In this document: positions 18,617 to 26,901 of the stretch, one piece after another | How positions within the stretch are numbered: position 1 is the first letter of the stretch | How the letters are laid out: each line of letters opens with the position of its first letter | From: Eggerthella timonensis | Lineage (GTDB): Bacteria > Actinomycetota > Coriobacteriia > Coriobacteriales > Eggerthellaceae | Assembly: GCF_900184265.1 (NCBI RefSeq) | Contig: NZ_FXXA01000002.1 | Span: forward strand, 1-64,000 | Length of the DNA stretch: 64,000 nucleotides | Direction of reading: 5' to 3' | Program-made: the position numbers and the translations under genes | The notes under the pieces: model-generated | The model's database searches: none | What the model was told of the DNA's origin: nothing | What the model saw: the letters and a program-made list of their open reading frames with translations, nothing else

Positions 18617-18656
18617 TGTCCTGGGGTTTTTCGCCGAGCCACAGGAAGAGGGGACC

Positions 18657-19373
18657 ATGGCAACCGAGCAGGAATACCGATCCATCCTCATACCGAACCA
18701 GCCGTTCCGCCGATTGAAGATCGCCGAGTACATCTCGCAGGGGAAGAAGAAAAAGCTCTTCAAGGGCGAGTACATCCGGACGAGCGCCAAGACCATCGAC
18801 GACCTGTATTACTACTACATCGACGAGGGCCAGATCATCGCCACGTTCGAGCAGGAATCGGGCGAGGTGGCGCCGCTGTACTGGCGCAATGCCGGCAACG
18901 CTTTCTCGGCGGAGTACAACGACTACGCCTCCATCGGCCGCTACAAGGCGCGCTTCATCGCCGCTCAGAACACCGTGCTGTTCGCTTTCACGCAGCGTCA
19001 GCTCTACGAGCTGAGCCAAGACGATCCCGAGCTGTTCTACGAGTTCATCAACGTGTGCCATATGTCGTTCGCCCAGATGGGGCATCGCATCAGCAACACG
19101 GGCTACCAGTCGTCCACCAAGCGCATGATCATGTGGCTGCAAAAGCTGTGCGCCACGCAGTCCCCCGACGAGAACGGCGTGTACGACATCGAGTGCAAGC
19201 TGACGCTGCAGCAGCTGTCCGAGCTGCTGTCCATCCACATCACCACGTGCACGAAACTCGTAGCAGCGCTGGAAAACGAGGGCGTCATCGAACGCACGCG
19301 CACGCGCATCCGCGTGTTCGACGCCGACCGCCTCTCCCGCTACGGCTTGGAAGACAACCCGCTAGCGTACTGA
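18657..19373 (+). CDS. Crp/Fnr-family transcriptional regulator
   Basis: A 238-residue regulator: an N-terminal cyclic-nucleotide-binding-like beta barrel (about 30-140) and a C-terminal winged helix (about 160-230, LTLQQLSELLSIHITTCTKLVAALENEGVIERTRTRIRVFD). It lacks the N-terminal cysteine cluster of Fnr, so it is not an oxygen-sensing iron-sulfur Fnr by sequence, although C-x-rich sensing cannot be excluded. The ATG at 18657 follows AGGAAGAGGGG. Divergent from the molybdoenzyme operon (18391-15478), which is its likely target. Confidence 0.9.
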   Translation: MATEQEYRSILIPNQPFRRLKIAEYISQGKKKKLFKGEYIRTSAKTIDDLYYYYIDEGQIIATFEQESGEVAPLYWRNAGNAFSAEYNDYASIGRYKARFIAAQNTVLFAFTQRQLYELSQDDPELFYEFINVCHMSFAQMGHRISNTGYQSSTKRMIMWLQKLCATQSPDENGVYDIECKLTLQQLSELLSIHITTCTKLVAALENEGVIERTRTRIRVFDADRLSRYGLEDNPLAY

Positions 19374-19445
19374 GCTGCGGGCGTCTCGCACGCGCGCCGT
19401 CTGGCCCGCTGCGCGCTTGGGCCGCCTCGGATCCCCCTCACGGGC

Positions 19446-19505
19446 GCATTGTCGCCCGAAACGTACGGATTCGCGCGAAAAACCGTACGTTTCGGGCGAC
19501 AATGC
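19446..19505. repeat. Perfect 23-bp inverted repeat
   Basis: Arms at 19446-19468 and 19483-19505 are perfectly complementary (outer end GCATTGTCGCCC, inner end CGTACGG) around a 14-base spacer. It lies between the convergent Crp/Fnr and XRE genes and could terminate both, but there is no T tail and the stem is much longer than needed. Immediately after is a smaller TTTGCG-GAA-CGCAAA palindrome. Confidence 0.7.
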
Positions 19506-19540
19506 ATTTGCGGAACGCAAACCCTGGCGTTCTGGGAGCG

Positions 19541-19750
19541 TTACAGACCACGCATGAGCTCGCCAACTTGGAGCCCGAATCCACGAGCAATGCGCTCGAT
19601 GGTCTTGATGCCGACATTCACGGTGCCGTTTTCGATCGCAGCCAAATAGCTTCGATCGATGCCTGCCGTTTCGGCGAAGCGACGTTGAGTTAAACCGCGC
19701 TCATCGCGCAGCTCCTTGATCCGCAATCCCAATGCCGTTCGAATATCCAT
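19541..19750 (-). CDS. Small XRE-family HTH regulator
   Basis: A 69-residue protein consisting of little more than a Cro/C1 helix-turn-helix: IKELRDERGLTQRRFAETAG, DRSYLAAIENGTVNVGIKTI. Start at 19750 (MDIRTALGLRIKELRDERG) is preferred; an alternative at 19792 adds 14 unlikely residues. Such solo XRE proteins are often the regulators of toxin-antitoxin or phage-defence pairs. Upstream on the opposite strand is the interrupted reading frame at 19824-20024, which could be the remnant of a partner. Confidence 0.82.
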   Translation of the reverse strand: MDIRTALGLRIKELRDERGLTQRRFAETAGIDRSYLAAIENGTVNVGIKTIERIARGFGLQVGELMRGL

Positions 19751-19823
19751 GCCCGATACGCTACGGAAAACAGGTAAACTGAGGTGTAGCAAATCAACAA
19801 CATTATGGGGTCGGGCGAGACAG

Positions 19824-20024
19824 GTGAACGACTACCTGGATGCGCTTGAAGAGATACGCGCCGCTTCGAAAGCAATCTTCGCCTTCGCGAAAACAGAAGA
19901 GGAAGTTTGAAGGCTGGAGCAAACGATATACGACGCCATACGCTCCTACGCGAACGAACACCCTGCGTTGCGGGAAGACGACCAATCGCAACGAGAAGTT
20001 CCTAGCGCACCTTCGCCACGATGA
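19824..20024 (+). pseudogene. Probable broken small gene with in-frame stop
   Basis: From the GTG at 19824 a protein-like frame (VNDYLDALEEIRAASKAIFA) runs 28 codons to a TGA at 19908, and the same frame then continues with equally protein-like sequence (RLEQTIYDAIRSYANEHPAL) to a stop at 20022-20024. Helical, charged composition on both sides of the TGA suggests one former gene of about 66 residues interrupted by a nonsense change. Its 3' end overlaps the end of the MFS gene (20002) by 23 bases. It could also be two tiny unrelated frames; confidence is modest. Confidence 0.4.
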
Positions 20025-21378
20025 AGCCGAGCGTGGCCAGCGCCATCACGCCGGAGAAGCCGAAGGCTAGCTGGTAGGCCAGCGCTGGATTCGCCGCCCC
20101 TGCCGCGGACGCCCCCACCACCGCGATGAGGAACACCATGACCGACGTGCCGAGCGACGCGCACGCCTGGCGCGCCGAGATGCAGAACGACGAGCCGTCC
20201 GCCACGATGGGCCGCGGCAGCTGCGCGAGGCTCCACGACGTAAGCGGGCCCACGAGCCCCGACACGCCCACCGCGCGCACGGCCTGGCACAACGTGGTCA
20301 CGTACAGCGGCGTGTCCGCGTCGAGGAACGACATGAGCACGGCGCCCGCCGCCAAGAACACGCCCGACACGAGCGCGACCGGGCGCACGCCCACCTTGTC
20401 GGTGAGCACGCCCGCCAGCGGGTTCAGCACGAGCGCCGCCACGGTGCCGGGCAGCAGCACCACCCCGGCCTCGAGCGCGGTCCCGCCGCACAGCCCCTCC
20501 ACGTACAGCGGCACGATCAGCGTGACGCCCATGAACGAGGCGTTCAACAGGTTCTGCGCGATGAACCCTGCGCGGTATTGGCGCGACGCGAAAATGTCCA
20601 TGCTGATCAGCGGGTCATCCACGCGATTCTGGCGCCGCACGAACAGCACGAGGAACAGCGCGCCCAGCGCGAGCGGCGCCCAGATGAAGGGGCTGTCGAA
20701 CGAGAAGCTGCTCGCGTTCGAGAACGCCAGCAGCAGGCCGCCGAACCCCAGCGTGGATTGCGCGAGCGACACCACGTCGAGCCGCGCGCCCTTGTCGGGA
20801 GCCGCCGAGGGCCTGATGGCGATCGCAGCTGCCGCGCCCAGCACCAGCATGATGGCTACGAGCAGCACGAAGAAGCTGCGCCATCCCAGCGCGAAGCTCA
20901 TCGCGCCGCCGATGGTGGGCCCGATGTTGGGCGCGAAGCCCATGGCGATGCCTGCGATGCCCATCGCCGTCGCCTGCCGGCCGCGCGGGAAGCGCGTCAT
21001 GGCGATGGTCTGCATGAGGGGCATGAGCATGCCCGTGGAAACGGCCTGGCACACGCGCCCGACCAGCAGCACGGCGAAGTTGGGCGCCAGCAGGTCGGCC
21101 ACCGCACCCACGAGGAAGAACGCGAGCGCGATGAACACGTGCTGCCGCACCGAGAAGCGCCGCGAGAGAAACGTTGCCACCGGCACGGTGATTCCCAGCA
21201 CCAGCATGTAGATGGTGGTTAGCCATTGTCCCAGGTCAACGGTCAGACCGAACTGCAGCATGATGTCGTTCAGCATGGCGTTGACCGCCGTCTGCGAAAG
21301 GTTGCCCGACGCCGACGCCAGCACGACGATGGCGAACAGCGCGTACACGCTCATTCGCTCGCTCTTCACTCGTTTCAT
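20002..21378 (-). CDS. DHA2-type MFS multidrug transporter
   Basis: A 458-residue membrane protein of the EmrB/QacA (DHA2) group. The ATG at 21378 gives MKRVKSERMSVYALFAIVVL; a second ATG at 21354 is also possible. Motifs: FLSRRFSVRQ after helix 2 (motif A), TGMLMPLMQTIAMTRFPRGRQATAMG in the helix 4-5 region, GFAPNIGPTIGGAM (motif C, antiporter), and LAGVLTDKVGVRPV in the second half. About 13-14 helices. Expected to expel hydrophobic drugs or dyes using the proton gradient. Its promoter lies in the inverted repeat at 21416-21668, shared with the divergent DUF1648 gene. Confidence 0.9.
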   Translation of the reverse strand: MKRVKSERMSVYALFAIVVLASASGNLSQTAVNAMLNDIMLQFGLTVDLGQWLTTIYMLVLGITVPVATFLSRRFSVRQHVFIALAFFLVGAVADLLAPNFAVLLVGRVCQAVSTGMLMPLMQTIAMTRFPRGRQATAMGIAGIAMGFAPNIGPTIGGAMSFALGWRSFFVLLVAIMLVLGAAAAIAIRPSAAPDKGARLDVVSLAQSTLGFGGLLLAFSNASSFSFDSPFIWAPLALGALFLVLFVRRQNRVDDPLISMDIFASRQYRAGFIAQNLLNASFMGVTLIVPLYVEGLCGGTALEAGVVLLPGTVAALVLNPLAGVLTDKVGVRPVALVSGVFLAAGAVLMSFLDADTPLYVTTLCQAVRAVGVSGLVGPLTSWSLAQLPRPIVADGSSFCISARQACASLGTSVMVFLIAVVGASAAGAANPALAYQLAFGFSGVMALATLGFIVAKVR

Positions 21379-21415
21379 GCTCGCACGTCGCCTGCCCTTC
21401 GTTTCCGACCAGCGC

Positions 21416-21668
21416 ATTCCAGTATATCCCAAGCGCCGAAAAATCCGATTACCCATTTCGTGGCAGAAACCCGGAGAAATTCGTCGCATGAAGTTTCTTG
21501 AGCCTGCCCGATCTTCCAAAAACGGATACCGTTCGTCGCATCGTCCCAGGTCGGCAAAAACCCCGAAGAGAACGCAGACTATCGGGAAGCGCTTCGACGA
21601 CGAATTTCTCCGCGTTTCTGCCACGAACGGTCGAGTTCGCGGAACACGTGCTTCCGGTATACTGGAAT
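21416..21668. repeat. 253-bp imperfect inverted repeat with outward promoters
   Basis: This fills the 309-base gap between two divergent genes. Outer arms ATTCCAGTATA (21416-21426) and TATACTGGAAT (21658-21668) are exact complements. Inner arms 21460-21486 and 21598-21624 match over 26 of 27 bp (beginning GTGGCAGAAAC). Each outer arm carries an outward TATACT -10 element for the neighbouring gene. It may be a MITE-like insertion or an elaborate operator. Confidence 0.6.
21658..21663 (+). promoter_or_regulatory. -10 element (TATACT) of DUF1648 gene
   Basis: TATACT lies 24 bases before the GTG at 21688, within the right outer arm of the inverted repeat. A mirror-image TATACT at 21426-21421 on the minus strand serves the MFS gene. 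No good -35 is seen. Confidence 0.5.
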
Positions 21669-21687
21669 CCTGTAGAGAGGAGGGATT

Positions 21688-22332
21688 GTGACCGAAAACG
21701 AGGCAGATGCGCCGGCGTACCGCTTGAGCTGGGCGCGCGTTACGGTGCTGCTCGTGCTGGCCGCGCTGCCGGTCGTCCTCACCGCGCTGGCCCAACCGTT
21801 CCTTCCCGACACCGTCCCGCTGCACTACGGCATGAACGGCCCGGACGAATGGGGGCCGAAGGGCAAGCTGTTCGTCGCCGCGGGCATCGTGTCCGCTATC
21901 GCGTTTGTTCTGGCAGGAGCGTACTACGTGACGGAGCGCCAGCGCGAAACCGGACGCCAGGATTGGATCGTGGCCGACAGATCCCTGCACGGCGCACCGT
22001 TTCCCGTTCTTGCAGGGCTTATCGTCGTTGCGGATTGCATCCTGATCGTCTGCCTGTTCGCCGCCTTTCAGCCGAAAGGTTTCATGCTCCCCACCAATGT
22101 GGATGCCCTCATATCCGGACTCGTGTGCGGGGCCGCATTCCTCTCCTTGCTGGCACCGGGCCTCTACATGCTCATCACCGGAAAGGGCCTCTCGCTCGTG
22201 AACTTCCACCCTGGCACGAGCGACCTCGAGAAACGTACGGGCGCTGACAAGCAGCAAGCGCGCGCCATCGGCGGCCTGCTGCTGTTCCTCGCCGGCTTCG
22301 TCATCATGGAATTGGTGCTGCTGGTGAAATGA
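21688..22332 (+). CDS. DUF1648 membrane protein
   Basis: A 214-residue protein with about five membrane segments. After helix 1 it has a DUF1648-like stretch (FLPDTVPLHYGMNGPDEWG). GTG start at 21688 follows GAGAGGAGGG. It is related in domain to the two DUF1648 proteins at 8009-9972 but is a lone gene, divergent from an MFS transporter and convergent with pth. Function unknown. Confidence 0.82.
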   Translation: MTENEADAPAYRLSWARVTVLLVLAALPVVLTALAQPFLPDTVPLHYGMNGPDEWGPKGKLFVAAGIVSAIAFVLAGAYYVTERQRETGRQDWIVADRSLHGAPFPVLAGLIVVADCILIVCLFAAFQPKGFMLPTNVDALISGLVCGAAFLSLLAPGLYMLITGKGLSLVNFHPGTSDLEKRTGADKQQARAIGGLLLFLAGFVIMELVLLVK

Positions 22333-22356
22333 CGCACCCGCCGTCAGGCGGGTGCG
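22333..22356. terminator. Bidirectional terminator hairpin
   Basis: A 10-bp stem CGCACCCGCC / GGCGGGTGCG with a GTCA loop lies exactly between the convergent stops at 22332 and 22359. Confidence 0.75.
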
Positions 22357-22358
22357 CG

Positions 22359-22916
22359 CTAGTTGAATGCTTGCTGGGTCTTCTCCAAACCTACCTGCAC
22401 CAGCGACAACGCTGCTTGCGCGCCGCGGTCGGTGGCCTGCGCGAAGTCGTCTGCGGCGTCCTTCTTGGGCTGCGACAGCACCCAGTCCACCACGGGCATG
22501 CGTCCCGGCGGGCGACCGATGCCCACGCGCACGCGGTACCAATCGCGCGTGCCCAGCTTGTCGCAGATGGAGCGCAAGCCGTTGTGGCCCGCATGCCCGC
22601 CGCCGAATTTGGCCCGCACGGTGCCGGGATCGATGTCCAATTCGTCATGCACGACGATGAGATGATCGGGCCCTACTCCGTATGCGTTCATGAGCTGCTT
22701 CACCGGCCCGCCCGACGTGTTCATGAAGCTCTGCGGCTTGGCCAGCACGAGGTCGTGGTCGCGGTACACGCCCTTCGACGTGAGCGAACCGCACTCGGTC
22801 TTCCAATAGCGCGCGCCCACCTCGTCGGCGATGAGATCCACCGTGTCGAATCCGGCGTTGTGCCGCGTATGCTCGTATTCCGCGCCCGGGTTCCCCAGGC
22901 CCACGATTAAAAACAT
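22359..22916 (-). CDS. pth: Peptidyl-tRNA hydrolase
   Basis: A 185-residue Pth. It frees tRNA from prematurely released peptidyl-tRNA. The start at 22916 gives MFLIVGLGNPGAEYEHTRHN, the standard family opening with the catalytic His in TRHNAGF near residue 20; a longer frame to 22952 exists but has no better ribosome site. Further motifs: KPQSFMNTSGGPV near 66-78, VVHDELDIDPG near 92-102 and GGHAGHNGLRS. Same strand as and downstream of prs, a common bacterial pairing, but separated by a 214-base gap with a large hairpin (22960-23087). Confidence 0.96.
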   Translation of the reverse strand: MFLIVGLGNPGAEYEHTRHNAGFDTVDLIADEVGARYWKTECGSLTSKGVYRDHDLVLAKPQSFMNTSGGPVKQLMNAYGVGPDHLIVVHDELDIDPGTVRAKFGGGHAGHNGLRSICDKLGTRDWYRVRVGIGRPPGRMPVVDWVLSQPKKDAADDFAQATDRGAQAALSLVQVGLEKTQQAFN

Positions 22917-22959
22917 GAGAACCAGCTTTCCACTCGCAAGTCGTTCGTACATTCAGCGA

Positions 22960-23087
22960 GAAAGGCCGTGGCGCCCGAGATTCGTGGGATGGCGGAGGCG
23001 AAGCGCGCCCCGAAGGAAGTCCCCGCAGGGGATACTTCGGTACGCGAGCTTTCGCCATCGCGCGAAGATTGGGCGCCACGGCCTTTC
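22960..23087. repeat. Long structured hairpin (dispersed family, copy 1)
   Basis: Perfect 17-bp arms GAAAGGCCGTGGCGCCC (22960-22976) and its complement (23071-23087) enclose nested inverted segments, ending in a core with GGCGAAGCG and TACTTCGGTACGC. A related structure with the same core words is at 44318-44418. It sits between prs and pth on the minus strand and could be a processing site or an attenuator. Confidence 0.6.
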
Positions 23088-23130
23088 GCAGCGTCGGCCC
23101 GTTCCGCTGTTCGTAGAACAGCGGAACCCC

Positions 23131-24096
23131 CTACTCGAACAGCGACGCGACGGAGCCGTTGTTGTAGACGTTGCTGATGGTCTTCGCGAACAGCGGGCCC
23201 ACGGACAGCACCTTCACCTTGCCGGTCTGACGCTCGAGCGGCACGGGCACCGCGTTCGTCACCACGACCTCCTCGATGATGGAGTTCTCGATGCGATCGT
23301 ACGCCGGGCCGCTGAACAGGCCGTGCGTGGCGCACGCGTACACTTTCTCGGCACCCTTCGCCTTGAGCGTGGTGGCGGCAGCAACCAACGAGCCGGCCGT
23401 GTCGATCATGTCGTCGTTGAGGATGCACACCTTGCCCTGCACGTCGCCGATGAGCGCCGTGATCTCGGCCTGGTTGTGCTTCGGGCGGTCCTTGTGCATG
23501 ATGGCGATGTCGCAATCCATCATCGTGGAGAACTTCTTGGCGGCCTTCGCGCGGCCCACGTCGGGCGACACGACGCACAGCTTCTCCTTGTCGAGGCCCA
23601 TACTGCTGAAGTAGTCGACGAAGATGGGCATGGCGGTCATGTGGTTCACCGGCAGATCGAAGAAGCCCTGGATGGCGTCCTGATGCAGGTCGATGGTGAT
23701 GACGTTGTCCACGCCGGCGGCGGCCAGCAGGTCGGCCACCAGCTTGGCGGTGATGGGCTCGCGCGGAGCGGCTTTGCGGTCCTGGCGCGCATAGCCGTAG
23801 TGGGCGACGACGGCCGACACGGAGCGAGCCGACGCGCGCTTCGCGGCGTCCGTCATGATGAGCAGCTCCATGAGCGCGTCGTTCACATCGTAGCCCTCGG
23901 CACCGCACACCGACTGGATGAGGAACACGTCGGCACCGCGAACGCTCTCCTGGTAGCGCGCGTAAATCTCGCCGTTCGCGAACTTCTCAAGCTTGACGTT
24001 GCCGAGCGATGCGTTCAAGTCCTTCGCGATCTCGTCGGCAAGCTCGGGGTTGACCGACCCCGAGAACAAGGCCATGCTCTTCTGCACTTCCGTCAT
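23131..24096 (-). CDS. prs: Ribose-phosphate pyrophosphokinase
   Basis: A 321-residue PRPP synthase that makes phosphoribosyl pyrophosphate from ribose 5-phosphate and ATP for purine, pyrimidine, His and Trp synthesis. Motifs: ATP-binding region YGYARQDRKAAPREPITAK near 97-115, DLHQDAIQGFFDLPV near 131-145 and the PRPP loop DDMIDTAGSL near 220-230. The start at 24096 (MTEVQKSMALFSGSVNPEL) has AAAGGAG nine bases upstream. Length matches the family. Upstream lies the LuxR gene on the same strand across a 190-base gap. Confidence 0.97.
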   Translation of the reverse strand: MTEVQKSMALFSGSVNPELADEIAKDLNASLGNVKLEKFANGEIYARYQESVRGADVFLIQSVCGAEGYDVNDALMELLIMTDAAKRASARSVSAVVAHYGYARQDRKAAPREPITAKLVADLLAAAGVDNVITIDLHQDAIQGFFDLPVNHMTAMPIFVDYFSSMGLDKEKLCVVSPDVGRAKAAKKFSTMMDCDIAIMHKDRPKHNQAEITALIGDVQGKVCILNDDMIDTAGSLVAAATTLKAKGAEKVYACATHGLFSGPAYDRIENSIIEEVVVTNAVPVPLERQTGKVKVLSVGPLFAKTISNVYNNGSVASLFE

Positions 24097-24286
24097 GTGC
24101 GCGCTCCTTTGTTTCACCCTGGGGCCGCCGCGCCCCGCAGCCGTCGCCCCCTGTCTCATGGCCCCTATTGTATCCGCACCCGTCGTGCCCGCACAGGGGC
24201 AACTTGGCCATCTTCGCAGATTGACCGCAAGGAAGGGGCGGATGCGGAACGAGCCGCACCCCGACGCCTCCGCCGCGCAAAGGGGC

Positions 24287-25864
24287 TCAGCGCAGGTTCT
24301 TGCCTTCCTCGATGAGGCTTTGCAGCTCTTGCTTGGAATGCACGCCGGCCTTGGCGTAGACGTTGCGGATGTGGCTTTTCGCCGTGTTGAACGAGACGCC
24401 CAGATCGCCCGCGATGCGCTCGATGGTATAGCCCTTCCCCAGCAAGAACAGCACATCGCGCTCGCGCAGCGACAGGTTCGCCTGCTCGGCCAGCGCGTTG
24501 CAGCTCTTCGTCCAAGCGCCTTCCCGCGGGAAGTCCTCGACGGCACCCGGCGCCGCGCCGCCCGATCCGCCTTCAAGCTCCCTCCCGCCGGGGAAGAAAT
24601 CGCCCGCAGCCTGGTTGGTCTGGGCGTTGCGCGTCTTCTTGAGCGCCATGCCGATCGTGCGCTCGTTGAGAATGACCATCGACACCACGAGCAGCACGAA
24701 CACCATGCCCATGGCAAGCGCCACCATGTTGCTGGGATTCTCCACCAGCATGGGCGCCAGCGACGAACCGGCGAACCAGCCGACGGTGGTGCCCGCCGCC
24801 GATGCGCCGCGACCCCAGCCGAACACGCGCACGTACGACAGGTCGGTGCGGTTGGCCACGTTGGTCAGCAGGCACCACACCATGAGGATGAACAGGTTGT
24901 ACGCGATGCTCACCAGCTCGCCCTGGATGACGCCCAAGCCGCCGAACAGCGGCACCACGAGATTGCCCAGGCAGGTGAGGATGATGATGGGATAGTACAG
25001 CTGGCTGACGTCCACCTCGCGCACCAGCAACCCGATCAGCACGAACTCCAGCAACGCCACGCATCCCGTGGCGAACACGATGATGACGCCTTGATCCGTC
25101 ATAGCCGAAAGAGGCTGCTGCAACGCCATGAACCCCTTGATCACGCCCGCTATCACTGAGAACACCGTCACCGCCACCACGAGGCGGATGAAGTAGCCGC
25201 GCGGAAGCTCGCGGATAGGGACGGCGTCGTGAGCCTGCTCGGCTGCGGGGCGCGCGACCGCCATGGTGAACACCACCGCCAACAGCGGCAAGCCGGCCGT
25301 CATGAGCAGCCCGACAGGATGCGGCAAGCCGATGCAGACGAAGAACAGCATGCCCGCGAAGATGAACGAGCCCGCCGTGTACATGAACGCCTGGCGCGCG
25401 CCCACCGTGCTGTACACCGACCCCAGGCGCAGAGCGACGAACGCCGTGCCCACGCCGGTAAGCGCGCAGACGGCCGCGAAAATCGCACTGTCCGCGCCCG
25501 CGGGCGACGACCATGCGGCCGCGAGCGTGGCCAGCGTGGCGAGGCCGGCCATGGCCGTCACCATCGCGCGCGACCGCACGATGCGCGCAGCGGCGCGATG
25601 GAACACGCCGGCTGCGATGAGCACGAGCCCGAGCGCCGTGGTCGACGCCAGATACATGGTCAGCATGGCGCCGTTGTCAACGGACGGGCCAGCCCATCCG
25701 TACAGCACATCGCTGTTGTAGCAGAGGAATATCCACGCGTAGTAGGCACCGAAGCCCAGGAACTTCATGCTGGGCCATTGCTCGTCCAAGTCTTCCAGCA
25801 GCCTCGATGCCGAAAACCGCGCGCGTTCGCCCCGCTCCTTGGTCGCTTCCTCCGTACGCATCAT
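24287..25864 (-). CDS. Membrane-integrated LuxR-type regulator
   Basis: A 525-residue regulator with an MFS-like membrane half (about 12 helices, residues 35-410), then a linker and a C-terminal LuxR helix-turn-helix (LSLRERDVLFLLGKGYTIER, NTAKSHIRNVYAKAG). GGGGAGG precedes the tandem ATGs at 25864/25861. This architecture is known from Eggerthella lenta, where such regulators control adjacent catabolic reductases. It lies at the downstream edge of the 33237-25921 molybdoenzyme locus, same strand, so that locus is its likely target. How a small molecule sensed in the membrane domain controls DNA binding is not known. Confidence 0.9.
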   Translation of the reverse strand: MMRTEEATKERGERARFSASRLLEDLDEQWPSMKFLGFGAYYAWIFLCYNSDVLYGWAGPSVDNGAMLTMYLASTTALGLVLIAAGVFHRAAARIVRSRAMVTAMAGLATLATLAAAWSSPAGADSAIFAAVCALTGVGTAFVALRLGSVYSTVGARQAFMYTAGSFIFAGMLFFVCIGLPHPVGLLMTAGLPLLAVVFTMAVARPAAEQAHDAVPIRELPRGYFIRLVVAVTVFSVIAGVIKGFMALQQPLSAMTDQGVIIVFATGCVALLEFVLIGLLVREVDVSQLYYPIIILTCLGNLVVPLFGGLGVIQGELVSIAYNLFILMVWCLLTNVANRTDLSYVRVFGWGRGASAAGTTVGWFAGSSLAPMLVENPSNMVALAMGMVFVLLVVSMVILNERTIGMALKKTRNAQTNQAAGDFFPGGRELEGGSGGAAPGAVEDFPREGAWTKSCNALAEQANLSLRERDVLFLLGKGYTIERIAGDLGVSFNTAKSHIRNVYAKAGVHSKQELQSLIEEGKNLR

Positions 25865-25920
25865 GAACCTCCCCATCGCGCGGCCCATCGCCTGCGCCGC
25901 GCTCCCCGTATGGTCTCGGT

Positions 25921-26901
25921 CTATTCTAGCACCCGCTCATCTTCTCCCGCTTCGGCCGTCCCGCTTGCGACCTTGTCGCGATCGCCGCGCGCCGGCAGGA
26001 ACGGGAACGTGATGGCGTGCATCGGGCAGGCATCGGCGCATGCACGGCACTTCGTGCACTCGTTGAGCGGCGCCGACACGGACGCATCGTGCAGGTCGAT
26101 GCCTTCCGGACACACCTCGGCGCACTGGTGGCACGCTTCGCCCTTCGACGTGCGCAGGCACGTCGACGAGCTGCTGACCGGCCGGAACGTGCGGTTCAAA
26201 CGCGATGCCAGCGACAACAGCGCACCCAGCGGGCAGAAGCGGCCGCACCACTTCCGCAGCACCACCACCTCGAGCACGAGGATGGCCGGGAACACGAGCA
26301 ACGACAGCGCCACCTCGTTGAACTGGAACAGCCGCCACACCGCGATGAGCGTGGCGAACGTGAGGCCCACCGGGCAGATGAGGCAGAACACCGGGAACCC
26401 GAACACAGCCGTGGAGAGCAGCGCACCGCCCAGCACCCAGTTGCGCGAATCGGCGACGCCGCCGCGCTGGGAATCGGGGATGTCGAGCGCGCCGGATGCG
26501 CCGGCTTCGCCGCGTTTGCCCGCAACGGCCGGCTCTCCGAGCGCGGCGGGCTCGTCGGGCTTCGCGACAGCGCCCGACGCGTCCTTCCCGCGTTTCCGGT
26601 TCGGCTCCTTCAACCCGAAGACGCGCCGCAGCAGCGGAATCGGGCAGCCCCAGGCGCAGAACGCGCGCCCGAACAGCACCACGAGCACGACGCCGATGCC
26701 AAGCGCGATCAGCATCGGCGGCACCACGGTTTTGCTGGCGATGGCCGCCTCCACGGCGCCCAGCGGGCACAGAGCCGCCACGTCGTAGACGCCCCAGGCC
26801 GACGGGGTGCCCGTGCCGGTGTGCAGCGCCAGGCCCGCGCACACGAGCGCGATCACCGCCAGCGCGGACAGCGTGCGCAGCAGCTTCGAATTCCGTTTCA
26901 T
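25921..26901 (-). CDS. NapH-like polyferredoxin membrane protein
   Basis: A 326-residue NapH/NosR-C-type protein. Four membrane segments carry two cysteine pairs on the cytoplasmic side (FCAWGCP and WCGRFCPLGA), and the C-terminus holds two [4Fe-4S] motifs (CHQCAEVCPEG, CTKCRACADACP). In the Nap system NapGH moves quinol electrons to the periplasmic reductase. Here it overlaps the NapG-like gene by one base (TGATG) and ends the respiratory operon. An insert of ~60 Pro/Ala/Gly/Lys-rich residues between helices 2 and 3 is unusual in length. Homology is clear; the electron acceptor is inferred from context. Confidence 0.88.
   Translation of the reverse strand: MKRNSKLLRTLSALAVIALVCAGLALHTGTGTPSAWGVYDVAALCPLGAVEAAIASKTVVPPMLIALGIGVVLVVLFGRAFCAWGCPIPLLRRVFGLKEPNRKRGKDASGAVAKPDEPAALGEPAVAGKRGEAGASGALDIPDSQRGGVADSRNWVLGGALLSTAVFGFPVFCLICPVGLTFATLIAVWRLFQFNEVALSLLVFPAILVLEVVVLRKWCGRFCPLGALLSLASRLNRTFRPVSSSSTCLRTSKGEACHQCAEVCPEGIDLHDASVSAPLNECTKCRACADACPMHAITFPFLPARGDRDKVASGTAEAGEDERVLE

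Noticed and set aside
19908-19910. In-frame TGA as a selenocysteine codon
   Set aside because: No redox motif, no SECIS-like hairpin directly after it and no selenium genes in the window; a nonsense mutation is simpler.
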